From positions 1-64,000 of the forward strand of contig JBBELK010000372.1 of the NCBI GenBank assembly GCA_037783545.1: a stretch of DNA of 64,000 bases, in the 5' to 3' direction. The DNA comes from Henricia sp. BOLD:AAB3569. Taxonomy: Eukaryota > Echinodermata > Asteroidea > Spinulosida > Echinasteridae. Position 1 is the stretch's first letter. Every line of letters begins with the position of its first letter. Of this stretch, positions 44,371 through 56,377 are shown piece by piece. The translations under genes and the position numbers were made by a program. The notes below the pieces were generated by a model. That model had not been told where the DNA came from. It did no database searches and saw nothing but the letters and a program-made list of their open reading frames with translations.

Positions 44371-44590
44371 CCTCTGACGTCCCGGGTTCGATTCCTGGGT
44401 TTGCAGTCCCAACTTGACCGCGCGGGTTTCCCCCAGGAGATTTCCCCGGCGTCCTCCCACTTTTAAAACTGCATGTCCTTATTCGTCATTTCAAGTTGAT
44501 GATAAGTATATTTAAAGTTAATACCTTATAATAAATGGCACAAAGGGCCTTAGTTGCCGAAGGTGTTTTAAATTAACAACAACAACACAT
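44371..44590 (+). mobile_element. tRNA-derived SINE S1, plus-strand copy
   Basis: B-box GGTTCGATTCC, then GGGTTTGCAGTCCC, TTGACCGCGCGGGTTTCCCC, GGAGATTTCCCCGG and CCTCCCACTTTTAAAACTGC, ending in an AAC-repeat tail (AACAACAACAACAC). 5' head truncated relative to 28755-28972. Confidence 0.72.
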
Positions 44591-45188
44591 ATTAGTCATG
44601 ATGTCTGAATAGGCCCTATATATTTTCCCTGGCTCCACTTCAAAGCCAAATAGTGCACTTTCTCAGGCTCGATTTTACCCCAAATTTTTCACAGACCAGT
44701 CTTGCATCTTGGAGTTAACACTTTTTTCTATCACACATAAAGTTTTGGAATCCAAAAACTCCTATTCTGAAGAATATTAATTGAGTATGTGTAATATGCT
44801 CCTTGGCGCGTGGATCTGACCACTGTTTTATTGCCTATACATATGTGGCCAGCGGTCCACTGTCCAACTCGGACGCGCTGTTCATACCATGTACCACCAC
44901 GCATAGTTGATGCCATCCGTGCCCAGCACACGCAGACCAAACGGACCAAGCGACCGCAGAAAGCGAGCTCGACCATTGGCCGTACGTGGTCAGTCAATGC
45001 AGTGACCCTCTCGTAATTTGGGTCAACACGAGGTCCATTGGTCAAAAGTTTTATATGTCACGCCCCAGTGGGCGGAGTTAGATGGGTCTTCGTTCATGGT
45101 TAAAGTGGATCGTGAAAAGAATTGTTTAAATGCAATGGAATTAGGCCTATATAATATTGGCTCTTGGTGTTATTTTCAGAAATGAATG

Positions 45189-45336
45189 CAGTCAAACCTC
45201 GTTAATAAGAGGTCTTTGCAGAAAACATTGTTATAACAGGAACCTTGTATTATCAGGAATGAAATAAAATGAAGAGTAAGGGATTGGGATCTACATTTTG
45301 TCTTGTTATAAGCAGAATGTTGTATTAACAGAGCAA
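45189..45336. mobile_element. pogo/Tigger-like fragment
   Basis: CAGTCAAACCTCGTTAATAA at the left, the classic pogo-type terminus pattern, with CTTGTTATAAGCAGA inside. Related, in opposite orientation, to 15333-15519. Confidence 0.55.
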
Positions 45337-45544
45337 TGAAAATCAGGGAATAAAAAAATATAATTTCTTGAAAATAAGTAGGCCTACATTACATCAATTC
45401 ACAGCAAAGTTCTAACTATTATTTTCTTCAAGTGTAGTTACATATTTCTTAATTATTTGGTATGTGTTTTGATGTCTTATTATAGCCTACATGCATAGAA
45501 CACTTGTATCATAGGACAAATCTTTCCATATTCTATTCGCAATT

Positions 45545-46804
45545 CACTGTAAAAACGGTTGTTTAAACGTTTTAAACAATCGGGGTGGTTCGTGTGCCCT
45601 GCTTACAGGAACACACCGGCGCACTGTTTACATCATTGGCACTAATTTGTTGATGGTCCTTGTGAAAAAAGATCGTCAAAATGTCCCGTAATTAACTTTT
45701 AAAAAGCTTAAAATTAACAAAAAGGGTCAATAGTCGGGTTATAGCTTTACCAGCCGTTCATTATCGCGCGAGCCTCACGACTTTGTCGCAAACGATTCGC
45801 TCTTCTCTTGGCAGATTTTGCTTTGGATATCTCATTTTCTGCCGATGATTTCACTGGACAGCCCGGACCACTGAATAGGTTTTTCCGTTTTCTTTGGAGG
45901 AGCTGATATTTATGGTTTGTCTTTATGAACGTATATACCACTGGAGCAACCGGCTGTTGTGACAGTTCCGCGTGGAGCTAGAGTAGGTGTACAGACTAAA
46001 AGACCTAATGACGAAATACACCCGGCGGTCTGGCTGCACGAACCACGACACTGTACCGGTCGCAGTGTGTGTGTGCCACGGGGCTAAATGTCACATTCAC
46101 CCGTACACTGTTCACGGTGGAACTCGCTTCGGTTCTTCGGACTTTTTGAGTCAAAATGTTACGTTCGATATTTCATAGTTATGTTTAACTTTGTTTCATA
46201 ACCTGAATAAATAGTCTCTTTTGTCAAATACTCATAAATATTTTGAAAAAAAAATCAGAGCTGAATTTGATGCAGTACTGCAGTAATAAACTTTCATATA
46301 TACGGCTGGAAATAAAACTAACTCCAAGAACACGTGATTTATCCGAACCAGAAATCTGGTTTAGATAAATCAAGTGATCTAGATTTTTTGAAAAATGCCC
46401 TAAAACCGCAAAATTTGGTGGTTTCTTTTCAGGTTCTCTTCAGTCTATTTCGGAAAGACCTTCAGAATCTTGTATGGGTCTATTTCGAGCCCAAAATAGC
46501 CCAACAAAGCCGGTGTGTATTTTTAAACAACTTGTGAATATTTAAACATGGCACATGAATTACAACCCCGTATGTTTTGAAGACAGGTGACATAAGGCCT
46601 TTTGATTTGTTTTTGAAAGTCTGTGAAAGTCTATTTTGTTACTAAAATAGATAATATTGATGGGAATCGTTTCCTTTTAGTTACATTTTCTTTACAAATC
46701 AAAAAAAAGATCAAATTTCGAAAAAATGCGAAAATTGAGCTAAAGTGAATACGGTACCTCGCATTTTCTAGTTTACACCGTCACTAAACCGTTTTTCTAC
46801 AGTG
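45545..46804. mobile_element. CACTGTAAAAACGG-ended element carrying a nested P1 copy
   Basis: Left end CACTGTAAAAACGGTT; right end AACCGTTTTTCTACAGTG. The P1 copy at 45607-46522 takes up most of the length. The remaining host DNA is about 340 bp of AT-rich sequence with TTTAAAC words. Confidence 0.65.
45607..46522 (-). mobile_element. TTAA element P1, copy 3 (reversed, diverged)
   Basis: Ends AGGAACACACCGGC and GCCGGTGTGTATT; target site TTAC on the left (decayed TTAA) and TTAA on the right (46523-46526). Palindrome at about 46331-46377 with several mismatches, plus a TATATA box in the position of the copy-1 TATA. 916 bp, the longest of the three. Confidence 0.82.
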
Positions 46805-49800
46805 CTTTTGCAATGGGTGTTTTTATAACCGACTTTTCCATGTTTCAAGCCATCACCATGACAGCGGCGTTTCACTTCAGTTCTCTATTCTCTTGGGCGT
46901 CTCACTGAACTTTGACCTGAACACGTGACACTGACTGCGATTGGCCTATCGTACACAAGTTCATGTTGCACATTATTTCAGTAGATAAACTCGCAACGAT
47001 AACCCGCTCTGTTTGACCCGAGATCTATAAGTCGGCTTTTTCCTACAGAAGTTGTCTCCAACCTGCAGAAAACTAAGAGCTGTGAGCACATGATAGGTTC
47101 AAGCGTGGCCCAGCAAGTTGAGTTTTATTTTTGTATCGACATTCCTAAGTCGTCTCACAAAATTGAATTCATCAAAATTATTGTTTCCATTATGCCTATG
47201 GCCCAAAAAATCCCACACTAAACTTGTCTCAATCGACGCATTGCAGAGTTTCTTTTTCTCATATACAATGTCTCATTGTCGTCTTCAAGTCCCTTGACAT
47301 TGTGGAAATTATTGAAATCAAATATTGAAATCAAACTTTTCATTTTCGAATGTAAAAGAACTCTCGCGAAACGACATGCGAGTGAAGAATAACCGCATGA
47401 CCCTGCGTATGTTACACGGAAGGGCTGCACCATGCAGTTTTATGTTGTGCATACAAGCACATGTTTTGCGCATTTGTGCCGCTAAAATACAAAGATATGA
47501 AATAAATCGATATAAGTGAGAAAGAAGGTTGAAATTGTAGTGGTAAAATTACAAAGGTTTGACACCATAGCTCGGAATGAAGATAGAATCGGATCTCGAG
47601 GTCGCGCGCTAAAGGGACTCCGTCCATGACTGGGCGTATGCCGCAGCTATAGACAGCATATTTTCCATTGAAGATCCTAAAAAGTAATGATTTTACTTTC
47701 TTGTAACACAAAAAGTCAGTAAGTTTTATTGATCTTTTAGCCGTACTTTGAAGTTAGAATGTTTTCCATTCTAATTTAAATTCGTGCTGTACGTTGTAAA
47801 TAAATATACGTATCCCTGTTTTGTATTGTCTCTAACGAGACTAAAACAGCTGCGACCAAATAAAAAATGAAACTGGGCCATGTTTGGAAGAAATTCCTGT
47901 AAACAACAAATGCATGTCCATCACTGGTTAACGCGCAGGCGACGACAAAATGTGGAACATTCACACGACAGGGGGAGTAAAAAGACACAAAGAGAGAAAA
48001 AATGTGCCATGAGCCGTGGAAATCCGCATTTGAGCTCGCAGCCATGCGCGACGGCTGAACTGCCGACCCCGGCTTACAGTCATCGGTAGGCGCACCCGGC
48101 CCGATCAGCATGGCCATACGGTCACACGGCTTAACCCGACTACGATTTCTCGCGGCCATAATTGAAAGAAAACATGAAAGTGTCAGGACTATGTTACCCT
48201 GCGTGCTTAATGGGCAACATTTTTGGCCCCAACGCTCTGGGGAAATTAAGACACATCGGGTTAATGCTGTCCTTCCCTTTTCGGTACAGCGACGGTTATG
48301 TCTGGCCTGTTTTTCGGGGGCGCGTCGGCTGAGAAATCTTCTCACATCGAGAGAAAAGGACGGAGCGACCGAAGGGTTAATGGATGCCGGAATAAACAGA
48401 CTCAATGTGTTAGCGCGTTCAGCTGTATCGGAGCGGGGCCGTGCGTGGCTTGGCTACGGCATGATGTTATCCCGGCTACCGCTCGGGCATTGCCGCACCG
48501 TGGTTAAACAATCTTACGGCTTACTTTTGTTCCCAGACGGCCGCCTCTAGCCATCGAGAACCCGCTACAGTAACGAAAAGTCATGCCAGTAAAAAACACA
48601 ACTACACCACTGACTTGCAAGCCATCACGCAAATACTACAAGGGAAGCTTTTCCGCAAGATTTGTTGCGGGGCTTTTTCGTTTTTCCTCGGAGATTTCGG
48701 GGTGGGAATTATCATCGAAAATTTGTTCAAGGCGGATGAAACTTGTCGTCTGGTAAGTGGAATGGTTAACGTGTATATACGGATAGAGCTGTTATGATAT
48801 TCATTAAGTTCGACATGGCATAGTTGTGTTGATTTCGTTTGGAACACCGACTTGAAGAACTCGACATTTGCAACAACTGTTACTATTTACGTACTATTAT
48901 TTAAGAGAGTTAGCAGAAACATTATTTACAATCGTATAGGGCATTGTGCAAGGATTTAAATACCTTTCTTTGATTCCTTTTTATCGTTAATGAAGTAACG
49001 GTTACCCACACAAAGTTAGACTTTGTTTTTAAGCGAATCAGATAAGTTATAATCTTAACTTATGCATAAATATACGACGAATGACTTCTGCTTACTTCAA
49101 GACTATAACCGTACACAAATTACCAAGATGGTGATTCGATAGTTTGTTTTGCAAAAACTGAATAGTTATTGTTTAGATAATTATTATTTCGGATGCAAAG
49201 GATGCTTTAAAAACGCAAACAGACTAGAAATGAAAACATTAACAATTGCAAGTTAAAATTCATTTTTAAAAAATCTCTCTTTGCAACAGTACCTAGGCCT
49301 ATACCATGTGCATTGTAACGTTTGTATAATACGTGGCGAAGGTCGCGTTTATCCGCCAAAGCACTATGAAAACAAAAACAAACCTAAGTCTTGCTTCGGG
49401 CACCAAAAGCCAGTCGCATTCAATACGAGAACAAAATGTAACTTTTAAATGTTTATTTTTCTCACAAATGGAGTGAAAGTGCCAGTGGGCATTTTTTGTT
49501 CTTTTGGTCGTGCCTTTTTTTCACGAATCAGCCTGTCTCGTGTTCACTCCGGTAATTGCGTGTTGCTCGTGTAGAAATGCTACAGTACGAATTCACATCC
49601 ATTTAATCGTAACCTGAGCGATTAAAATGCTTTTTAAGAAGAACCGTATTTGGGTTAGGATTGTTAAACGTTGATTTCATTTGCGACTACGATTTTGCAC
49701 ACAATTACTCTGGTGGAAAATATGAAATTGTGACTTTGCTTTTGCCATAATCCATTGTGCTTAAGGTGTTTCTCAAAAGCACTTGGTGTTGACTTTCAAT

Positions 49801-51150
49801 TTTGACAAACAAACAATATTTATATCACAATATGGATGTATATACTTTTCAGCGCGGTTCAAAAGTATAGTTGTCACCTTAATGAGCACTGTTTTTCTGC
49901 ATTGTTTTGTTTTGTGGTGCGTAGGCCTATATTTTCCCACCACCATTTCATTTCTGGCAAGAAAAGGTTTACTTATTCATTTCGTTAAAATTGTATGAGT
50001 ATCAATATTCTATAAACGAGAATCTCAATTACACAAGTAGAAATGTCATGTTGACAGAGATTAGCAAAGTCATACATAAAATGCGAGTTGTTTTAAAGAT
50101 TGCATTAAGATGGTAAAATACAGTTGATTTCAAGATTATGTTGCGAAACTAATGTTTTAATATTAAGAAAAGGTCATTGATTTTAAAAGTAGCTGGGTTA
50201 GTGTAAATTGCATTGGGAAATTGGATATTAAAGACCTACACTTCAAAAGAGTTTGACGACTTCGAGGAAAATTCCTTTTTTTTTTCTGCAAACGATTTAT
50301 ACTCGGGAAAGTGTTGATAAAGGGCGACAGAAGGAACGCAATCTGAATTAAATTTACATTCATCCCAGCTTCATTTGAAACAATAAAAATTCAATGAATG
50401 GCAAATGAGGCCCGGAGTTGTTTTTTCGTGTTTGCCGTGCGTACGAGTGCGGCGTATCAGCTGAGCGTGCGACAACCCGACGCCTCTGCCGTTGACTGAA
50501 TGCTAAGTCCCCCACTCAACAATGCGGCACAGCGCCGCTCGAGTCCTTACTGCGTAAGTGGGGAATACATTGGCGGATCCCCGGCACGTACGCGGCTGTT
50601 CCATAGGGGGACGTCGTTAGCGCCGACTTGGCACTTGCGACGCTGGCAAAACCCATGTTTTATGGATGAGATTTTAACACAAAATGGCGCTTTAACTCGC
50701 CCATTATTATAGATGATTCAGCCGCTTAGTTAACCCATGGAGGAAGGAAATAGTTAAACACATTTTCGTTTCTTTGAGCTCATCCGAATTCTAGACGTTT
50801 TTATTATACTGACGTCATGATCCAAAAGGTGTTTTGAAATCAAACGTAATGAAAAAGTAATGTTGTTCTAGTAACCTACTTTCTAATTCATCTACTTTTT
50901 TATTCAGCACAAACCAACAATGGTCAAATAGCCATGGCTTACGTCCTTGAAATTAAAATCTAAATGTAAACAAAAGATAAATCTTGTGAATTTCGATACT
51001 TTCAAATGATACAGAAAATATATAGCATATACGTGCATCTAAACTGTTTAATTTAGCAGGTGTATGTTAGTAGATCTTAAGCAAGTTTAAAATTGAGAAA
51101 TAAAGCTTTAATAACTGTTAATAGGCCTATCCTAAACAATGTTTTTGACA
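46805..51150. other. Repeat-poor intergenic DNA with a GC-rich block
   Basis: 47880-48550 is GC-rich and carries the longest frame outside the Sp gene: 209 codons on the minus strand (47776-48405), overlapped by 146 codons on the plus strand (48110-48550). Neither has a domain, signal or splice framework I recognise. A TCF-like CTTTGATT word is at about 48969. AT-rich elsewhere. Confidence 0.4.
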
Positions 51151-51151
51151 T

Positions 51152-51389
51152 ATGGGTATTTCTATATTTTTGTAGGTGTCCCCCGTTACATTTTACATCT
51201 TGTTTTTGTAAATTCTGGACACATTCTTTAAAAACTTTCCATCTCAAAGAGTGAGTACATAAAGTACAATTCATACAAAATGGTTTAAAAGCATTTTAAT
51301 GATTTTTGTACGAAAAATAACGCATATCAGGTGTAACGGGGGACACTAAATGTCACACTTTTGGACCCCTAATTTATAGAAAGACCCAT
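51152..51389. mobile_element. MITE W1, copy 2
   Basis: ATGGGTATTTCTATA to TATAGAAAGACCCAT with the same body as 20472-20729 (TCAAAGAGTGAGTACATAAA, CAGGTGTAACGGGGGACA). About 80% similar by eye; the left end is more decayed. Confidence 0.8.
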
Positions 51390-52147
51390 ATCGTCAAAAC
51401 TGGGAAACGTGCGATTTTCAGGACCGAATTCAATTCACATATTTGACATCCCAACTCATCAAAATGACCAATAAAAGTAATTTAAACGTTTCTATAATAT
51501 TTCTGTTCCTTATTTTAGTCAGTCAAAAGCATGCAAGGGCTTGATCCAGTCACAACCTTATGTCACCAACCTTTGCCTGACAAAAAAGTCCCCTTATAAG
51601 CCTTTTTCTTTTGTGTTTTTCTTCTCGCTAAATGTTGAACTTTAGGTCTCAATTTTGAATGTAAATCTGTTCTTTTTTAAAAACGAATCCAAGTCGTAAC
51701 ATGACACCCGAGGCGTTCTAAAATGCGCGTCGAAGATGCCATAATATGACGAAGTTATAATGTTGTTTAAAATTGCAGCAGCTGAGACCCACGGGCTGCT
51801 AAAACAATTATATTTACTGGAACATGAAGACTTTTGTTTGCTCCTTTGCACCATACACCGACGTGTCATGTGACTCGCTCCCGAGCAATGCTGGAAGGCT
51901 TATAAACATTGCAGAACATTTTACGAGCAAATCATTTTGGATTTTGATAAAGTTATGAAAACTCAGTATCCACTTTCAGAGGACGAAGATTCAAAATTCA
52001 ATTACAAAATTAACTTGTGAACATTTATGTTATTAACTGCAATATACTTAAAATTCTTAAGGAAACCGTTACGGAAGAATAATAAAAAGTCATTATACCA
52101 GCCGAACCTTAACCTATATGACCCACTGATACCCTTTATTTAAATCT
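51390..52147. other. AT-rich intergenic DNA
   Basis: I see nothing assignable here. Confidence 0.5.
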
Positions 52148-52353
52148 TGCCTGCCGTTGTGCGCACGCATCATGCTTTGCATAAATTTGCTTAGGGAATG
52201 ATGTCAAAGGTATCCAAATTCAAAGCCGATGTGACCGCCGACCTCATTCCCTATCCAAATTTATGCACAGCAAGATGCGTGCGCACAGCAATAGCCACAC
52301 CCCTAATGTTTTGATGCCTGCCGTGATGTCAGAGGTCACACCGTCTATACCTA
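52148..52353. mobile_element. TA-GACGATG MITE, right part, with a hairpin
   Basis: CCAAATTTATGCACAGCAAG to GAGGTCACACCGTCTATA matches the right half of 22207-22406. A mirror of the same stretch (GTGCGCACGCATCATGCTTT, CATAAATTTG) precedes it, so this copy is an inverted-duplication derivative. Confidence 0.6.
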
Positions 52354-52502
52354 ACCATAGCATAATCAACCACACCATAGCATAATCAACCTAACCATAT
52401 AGTACCGACCTATAACCAACCATAACCATAGCATAATCAACCATAACATAACCAACCAAAGCCTGGCCACCAACCAAAACTAACCACAACCATAACCATA
52501 AC
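52354..52502. repeat. Tandem repeat of ACCATA / AATCAACC words
   Basis: Imperfect repeats of ACCATAGCATAATCAACC and shorter AACCATAACC units abut the MITE right end. Confidence 0.8.
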
Positions 52503-53589
52503 TCTGAACATACCTCTTTTCTTTATATAGTCTATGCCAAACTAAAAAGATATCCTTGTTGCTGGCTATTGATTTAGTCAAACAAAAGAAATAAAGCTAT
52601 GAGGTCCGATTTATATCGCCATGTTAATTTCATAATGTTTGCATGGTAATATATTAAAGTTGTATTTGAATAAACGTACAGGGTATAATGGTCAACGTTG
52701 TAGTTTATCCTTCATTTTCATGTCCACATTAATCTTTTTTGTTTACTGAACTGTTTCCTAACATTTTATCCACAAGTTTGGCTTTTCATAAGTTTTGTAT
52801 ATTCGCGATACGACCCAGTCAAAAATACCGATTAGATAATCGATTCATTGACTGATTGATCCAAGCAACAAGACCATTTCGCCAATAAAATGTTTTAATC
52901 ATACGATATGATTCAATTGTCGAGTGAAATAATCAGGAAAATTTCCCCTAAATATAACTCGGAAGCACCCACGATATGAGATAAATCCTGATATGTCGAC
53001 ACTACCCAATGATCGCGCCATGTACTTCTCTGATGATGTCATGGGGTCAAATGTCAAATGTTGCCGACCCCATGGTTTGCAGCACATACACATGTACAAC
53101 CCACCGTGTCAAAAGATGACAAAATGTATACAGTTGCTCGAAAGATCAGTGGCGGGTCACTGTGCGCATGTATCTGTGATGTAGACACAATGTGTCAGAT
53201 TGTAAAATGTAGTCCGCATATTGAAGAAAGTTCCGCGGTGCATGCATGTAGTTTAAAGGTACATGTAGTTTAAATGTATATGTAGTTTAAAGGCCATTGT
53301 ATCATTTGCAAGAATTTAAAGAATTATCACGAATTTGTGGTGATTTGTATATTTAAACAAAGTGATTTTATTATTTAAATTTGTATTTCAACCCGGGGAG
53401 TGAGCTTGTGATGGACCACTTGGTATTTTCTCCCAACCCTTGATAATGTCTTAAATTTAATAATAATAAAACAGCAGTACATAACTAAAGAATATATTTC
53501 CTTTCAATATAATAAGAATTACATCTATAGTGAATGGGTAAGACCTCTTCACGATAGGCCATCAGCGTAGCGTTGGCATGGATTTTTTA
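52503..53589. other. AT-rich intergenic DNA
   Basis: No gene recognised. A short GTACATGTAGTTTAAA word is repeated three times near 53250-53295. Confidence 0.5.
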
Positions 53590-53770
53590 AAGCACTTTCA
53601 GTTGTAGATTTTTTCCAACATAACAAAGGTAGCCTACCCAACCAACCACGCCGGAAAGAATCGTGTGGTGTTTGTTACCATTGCTATCAACACTTTTAGT
53701 CGCGTTTTTCTTGTCAACTCGGAAGTAAAATTTTGGGTAACTGCAAATGATGTATTGGGATTTAAAGACA
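53590..53770. repeat. Dispersed repeat R3, reversed copy
   Basis: GTTACCATTGCTATCAACAC and GTCAACTCGGAAGTAAAATT then TGATGTATTGGG mirror the 21700-22090 copy. Confidence 0.65.
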
Positions 53771-53874
53771 ATTTCCAAATACAAGGACGAATATTATTGT
53801 ACCATGTGCATGCGTGTTGTGAAATGTATACCCGGCCTTCCGCCCATTGTGATTATTGGGGTGCATGCTTGTAC

Positions 53875-54122
53875 CAGGGGCCAATTTCATAGAGGTGTTT
53901 AAGCACACAAAATTGCTTAAGCACAAAAAACTCTTGCTCAGTAGAGTATGTTACCAGTGAAATCCTCATGTGATAGAAATATTATATGACCAGTTTTAGA
54001 GGACTGTTTCATTACCATGACAATCACATGAAATTTTTGCTGGTAACCTCATTTTATCAAGTAAGGTTTTTCATGCTTAAGCAATTTTTCATGCTTAAGC
54101 AGCTCTATGAAATTGGCCCCAG
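53875..54122. mobile_element. GGGGCCAATTTCATAGAG MITE N1, intact copy
   Basis: GGGGCCAATTTCATAGAG on the left and CTCTATGAAATTGGCCCC on the right, with inner TTAAGCAC / GCTTAAGC and TTACCAG / CTGGTAAC mirror pairs. 248 bp. A diverged copy is at 12312-12544. Confidence 0.88.
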
Positions 54123-54510
54123 ATGTGTACGTATAAAAGGGGACCTTTTAGCTTCGAAATTCCGAGAAATGTTTGTCAAAATACATTTCATGATAATGAT
54201 TCGTATGCGGGTAAATTTTAAAGGTATCACACGATTGGTAAACTATTAAAAAGGGTGTTATTTCCAATCGTAGAAAACGAAAGCTAAACAAGGCATTTTT
54301 CATGAGGGCATCTATGTCTAAATGTCATATAAATGTCATAGAGTCCCATTAATTGTACATCATTTGTAGATCAAGGACCCCGTTCTCACTTCAGAAATCG
54401 CTTCGTTCGACGAAGATTAGTTAATCATCGATAGTTAATGAAGCGTGCGTTCACAAAGATCGAACGAATATCGAATGAAGAGCGGTACAGTTAACATTAG
54501 GCGACTACTT

Positions 54511-54973
54511 CACTGTAAACAAATTTGGTAAATATTTACCTAACATTTTGCCCAACGTTGAGCAAATAGTCAGCTCAACCAATAGTTGGTTAACATGCAA
54601 AACACACTTGATGGGTACAACAATTTACCTATAGTATACCTGGCCAATAAAACGGTATCTCAACAACTTGGTGAAATGAATTCACCAATAAATTCGCAAA
54701 CTTAGCTCGCTTTAACCAACTTTACAAACGTCTCCAAGCTAATCTACCCAATGTTGGGCAAGTCGCCCTATTATTCCCCAGCGCATGGTCAAAGTTTATA
54801 CCCAGAACAATTTGCACCCATTTCTTGAAGAATATTATGCCCAAACTCCATGACTCCAAACATGACCAACAATTTGTATTTATTCAATATCCACCAACTA
54901 GAAAAATAACGAGCAACAAATGCAGAATTCTGTTTACCCTGCAACGATTCATTTGCCCAATATGTTTACAGTG
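54511..54973. mobile_element. CACTGTAAACAAAT-ended MITE
   Basis: CACTGTAAACAAATTTGG on the left, CCCAATATGTTTACAGTG on the right. The interior repeats CCCAAYGTTGRGCAA words in both orientations. 463 bp, non-coding. Confidence 0.72.
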
Positions 54974-54975
54974 TT

Positions 54976-55265
54976 GAAGCTGTAGGAGGCCCAATTTTGT
55001 TTTTCATGAGTTGACAAAAAAACAACTGTTGATAGCAATGGTAACAAACACCACATGAATTTATTTCTGTCCAAAATGGTATTTCATGCTGGAAATTGAC
55101 AACCGAAGGTGGTTTTCTATATAAAAAAAAAGGTTTTCTGCAGCATCGATGCTTGTAGTTAAAAAATTCTTGAGGCTAGTTTACCAACATTCTTCCTTAA
55201 ATATTTTACACTCTTATTCCAAGAATCTGTAAAAGGTTTTATCTTGCAAATGATACATTGGCCCT
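54976..55265. repeat. Dispersed repeat R3, copy
   Basis: TGAGTTGACAAAAAAACAAC, GTTGATAGCAATGGTAACAA and GAAATTGACAACCGAAGGTG then TTCTGCAG, immediately downstream of the CACTGTAAAC MITE. Confidence 0.65.
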
Positions 55266-55916
55266 TTAAAGCAGTGCAGTGATTACACCAATTTTGTTGC
55301 TTCAGTTCCATATCCAAATTGGAGACTGCAAATTTCCTGTTTTCTTCCCATGGATATTATTTTGCGGAGGTTACGTGATTGTTAAGTTATATCGAAATCC
55401 GCTCTCTGAAGAAAAACAAATCTGGACAAGCTCCTTCAAGAAATATCTTTCACCTATTTACCACATTATTTTTGTAGTCTTTTCCGTTCTCTGAAATTCT
55501 TGTTCGGAATATGCATGTGTATGTATAGGTAACCCCACATAATTTCGGAGCCTGAGATGCATCATGTTCGCGAATGGGATGGCAAAATCGGATATCGCAA
55601 TTCCGACCGTCGTGTTTCATTTTCGACTGACTCGTGAATTTAGATAGAAGTTTGTCCCCAGTGGTGAAGCAGATGTAATTATAAAGTCCAGTGCCTTTGA
55701 GCGCCATGTATCTTGTCACGTTCGTCTTCTCTGTCTTGTCAAATGCAGCTAGTACTGGCACTAATATAATTTCGACAGCTGTTTCGACAGCTGTTGCTGA
55801 AGTAGGCATATGCTCAATGAGATCTTAGTAAATAACAAATAAATAACAAATAAACATATTTTGACCTCCTTCTGCATACGTATACAATTTATAAAAATAG
55901 CATTTGAAACTTAACT

Positions 55917-56025
55917 GCACTCTCTAAAAATAAGAGTGAGGACGACTCTTTTTAGAGCCATTATATAAGAGACACATTTGGAAGTGAATATTTCACTCTT
56001 TTGGAGTGATTTTTGATTACAAGAT
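55917..56025. repeat. Small inverted-repeat repeat, shared with 33541-33660
   Basis: GCACTCTCTAAAAATAAGAG, GACTCTTTTTAGAGCC, GTGAATATTTCACTCTTTTG and GAGTGATTTTTGATTAC in the same order as the other copy. Confidence 0.45.
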
Positions 56026-56115
56026 TACTTGATTGGAAAAATGGAGCTTTAAAGCCAAATCTGTAAATGCGATCCCCGTTGCGAAATATTTCGAACCGGC
56101 CATTCAACACCGGCT

Positions 56116-56190
56116 AGCTCGGTGGTCGAGTGGTTATAAGACGTCTGCCTTGTTTGCAGGAGGTCGTGGGTTCGAATCCCACCCGAGCAC
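56116..56190 (+). tRNA. tRNA-like sequence, possible anticodon TGT
   Basis: Acceptor GCTCGG/CCGAGC, anticodon arm TCTGC-CTTGTTT-GCAGG and T-arm GTGGGTTCGAATCCCAC all pair; U8 and A14 are in place. The first acceptor pair is A-A and the D-arm (GGTCGAGTGGTTA) is of the long-variable-arm type, although the variable loop is short. It could be a marginal gene or a tRNA-derived repeat. A 3'-half-like fragment (GGTTCGAATTCCACCCGAGC) also occurs near 28312. Confidence 0.4.
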
Positions 56191-56291
56191 GCTATAGTTG
56201 AAGCTTTTTATAGTGTCCCGGGAAAGCACCGAGTATACAGTGCTTATTTACGTCGGGTAAGAGCAAAACAAACCCTAATTAACAACTGTGG

Positions 56292-56377
56292 AGTACCGTG
56301 GCCGAGTGGTTTGGGTCATTGACTCGCAATCATGGGTGAAAACTTGGGGATGCGGGTTCGAATCCGGCTGCAGTACC
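56292..56377 (+). pseudogene. Serine-type tRNA-like sequence (long variable arm, CGC in the anticodon position)
   Basis: GTGGCCGAGTGGTTTGGG D-arm, anticodon loop CTCGCAA, long variable region, B-box GGTTCGAATCC and partly matching acceptor ends (GTACCG/CAGTAC). Two extra bases sit between the T-arm and acceptor, and the anticodon stem is broken, so probably not functional. Lies 100 bp downstream of another tRNA-like sequence. Confidence 0.4.
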
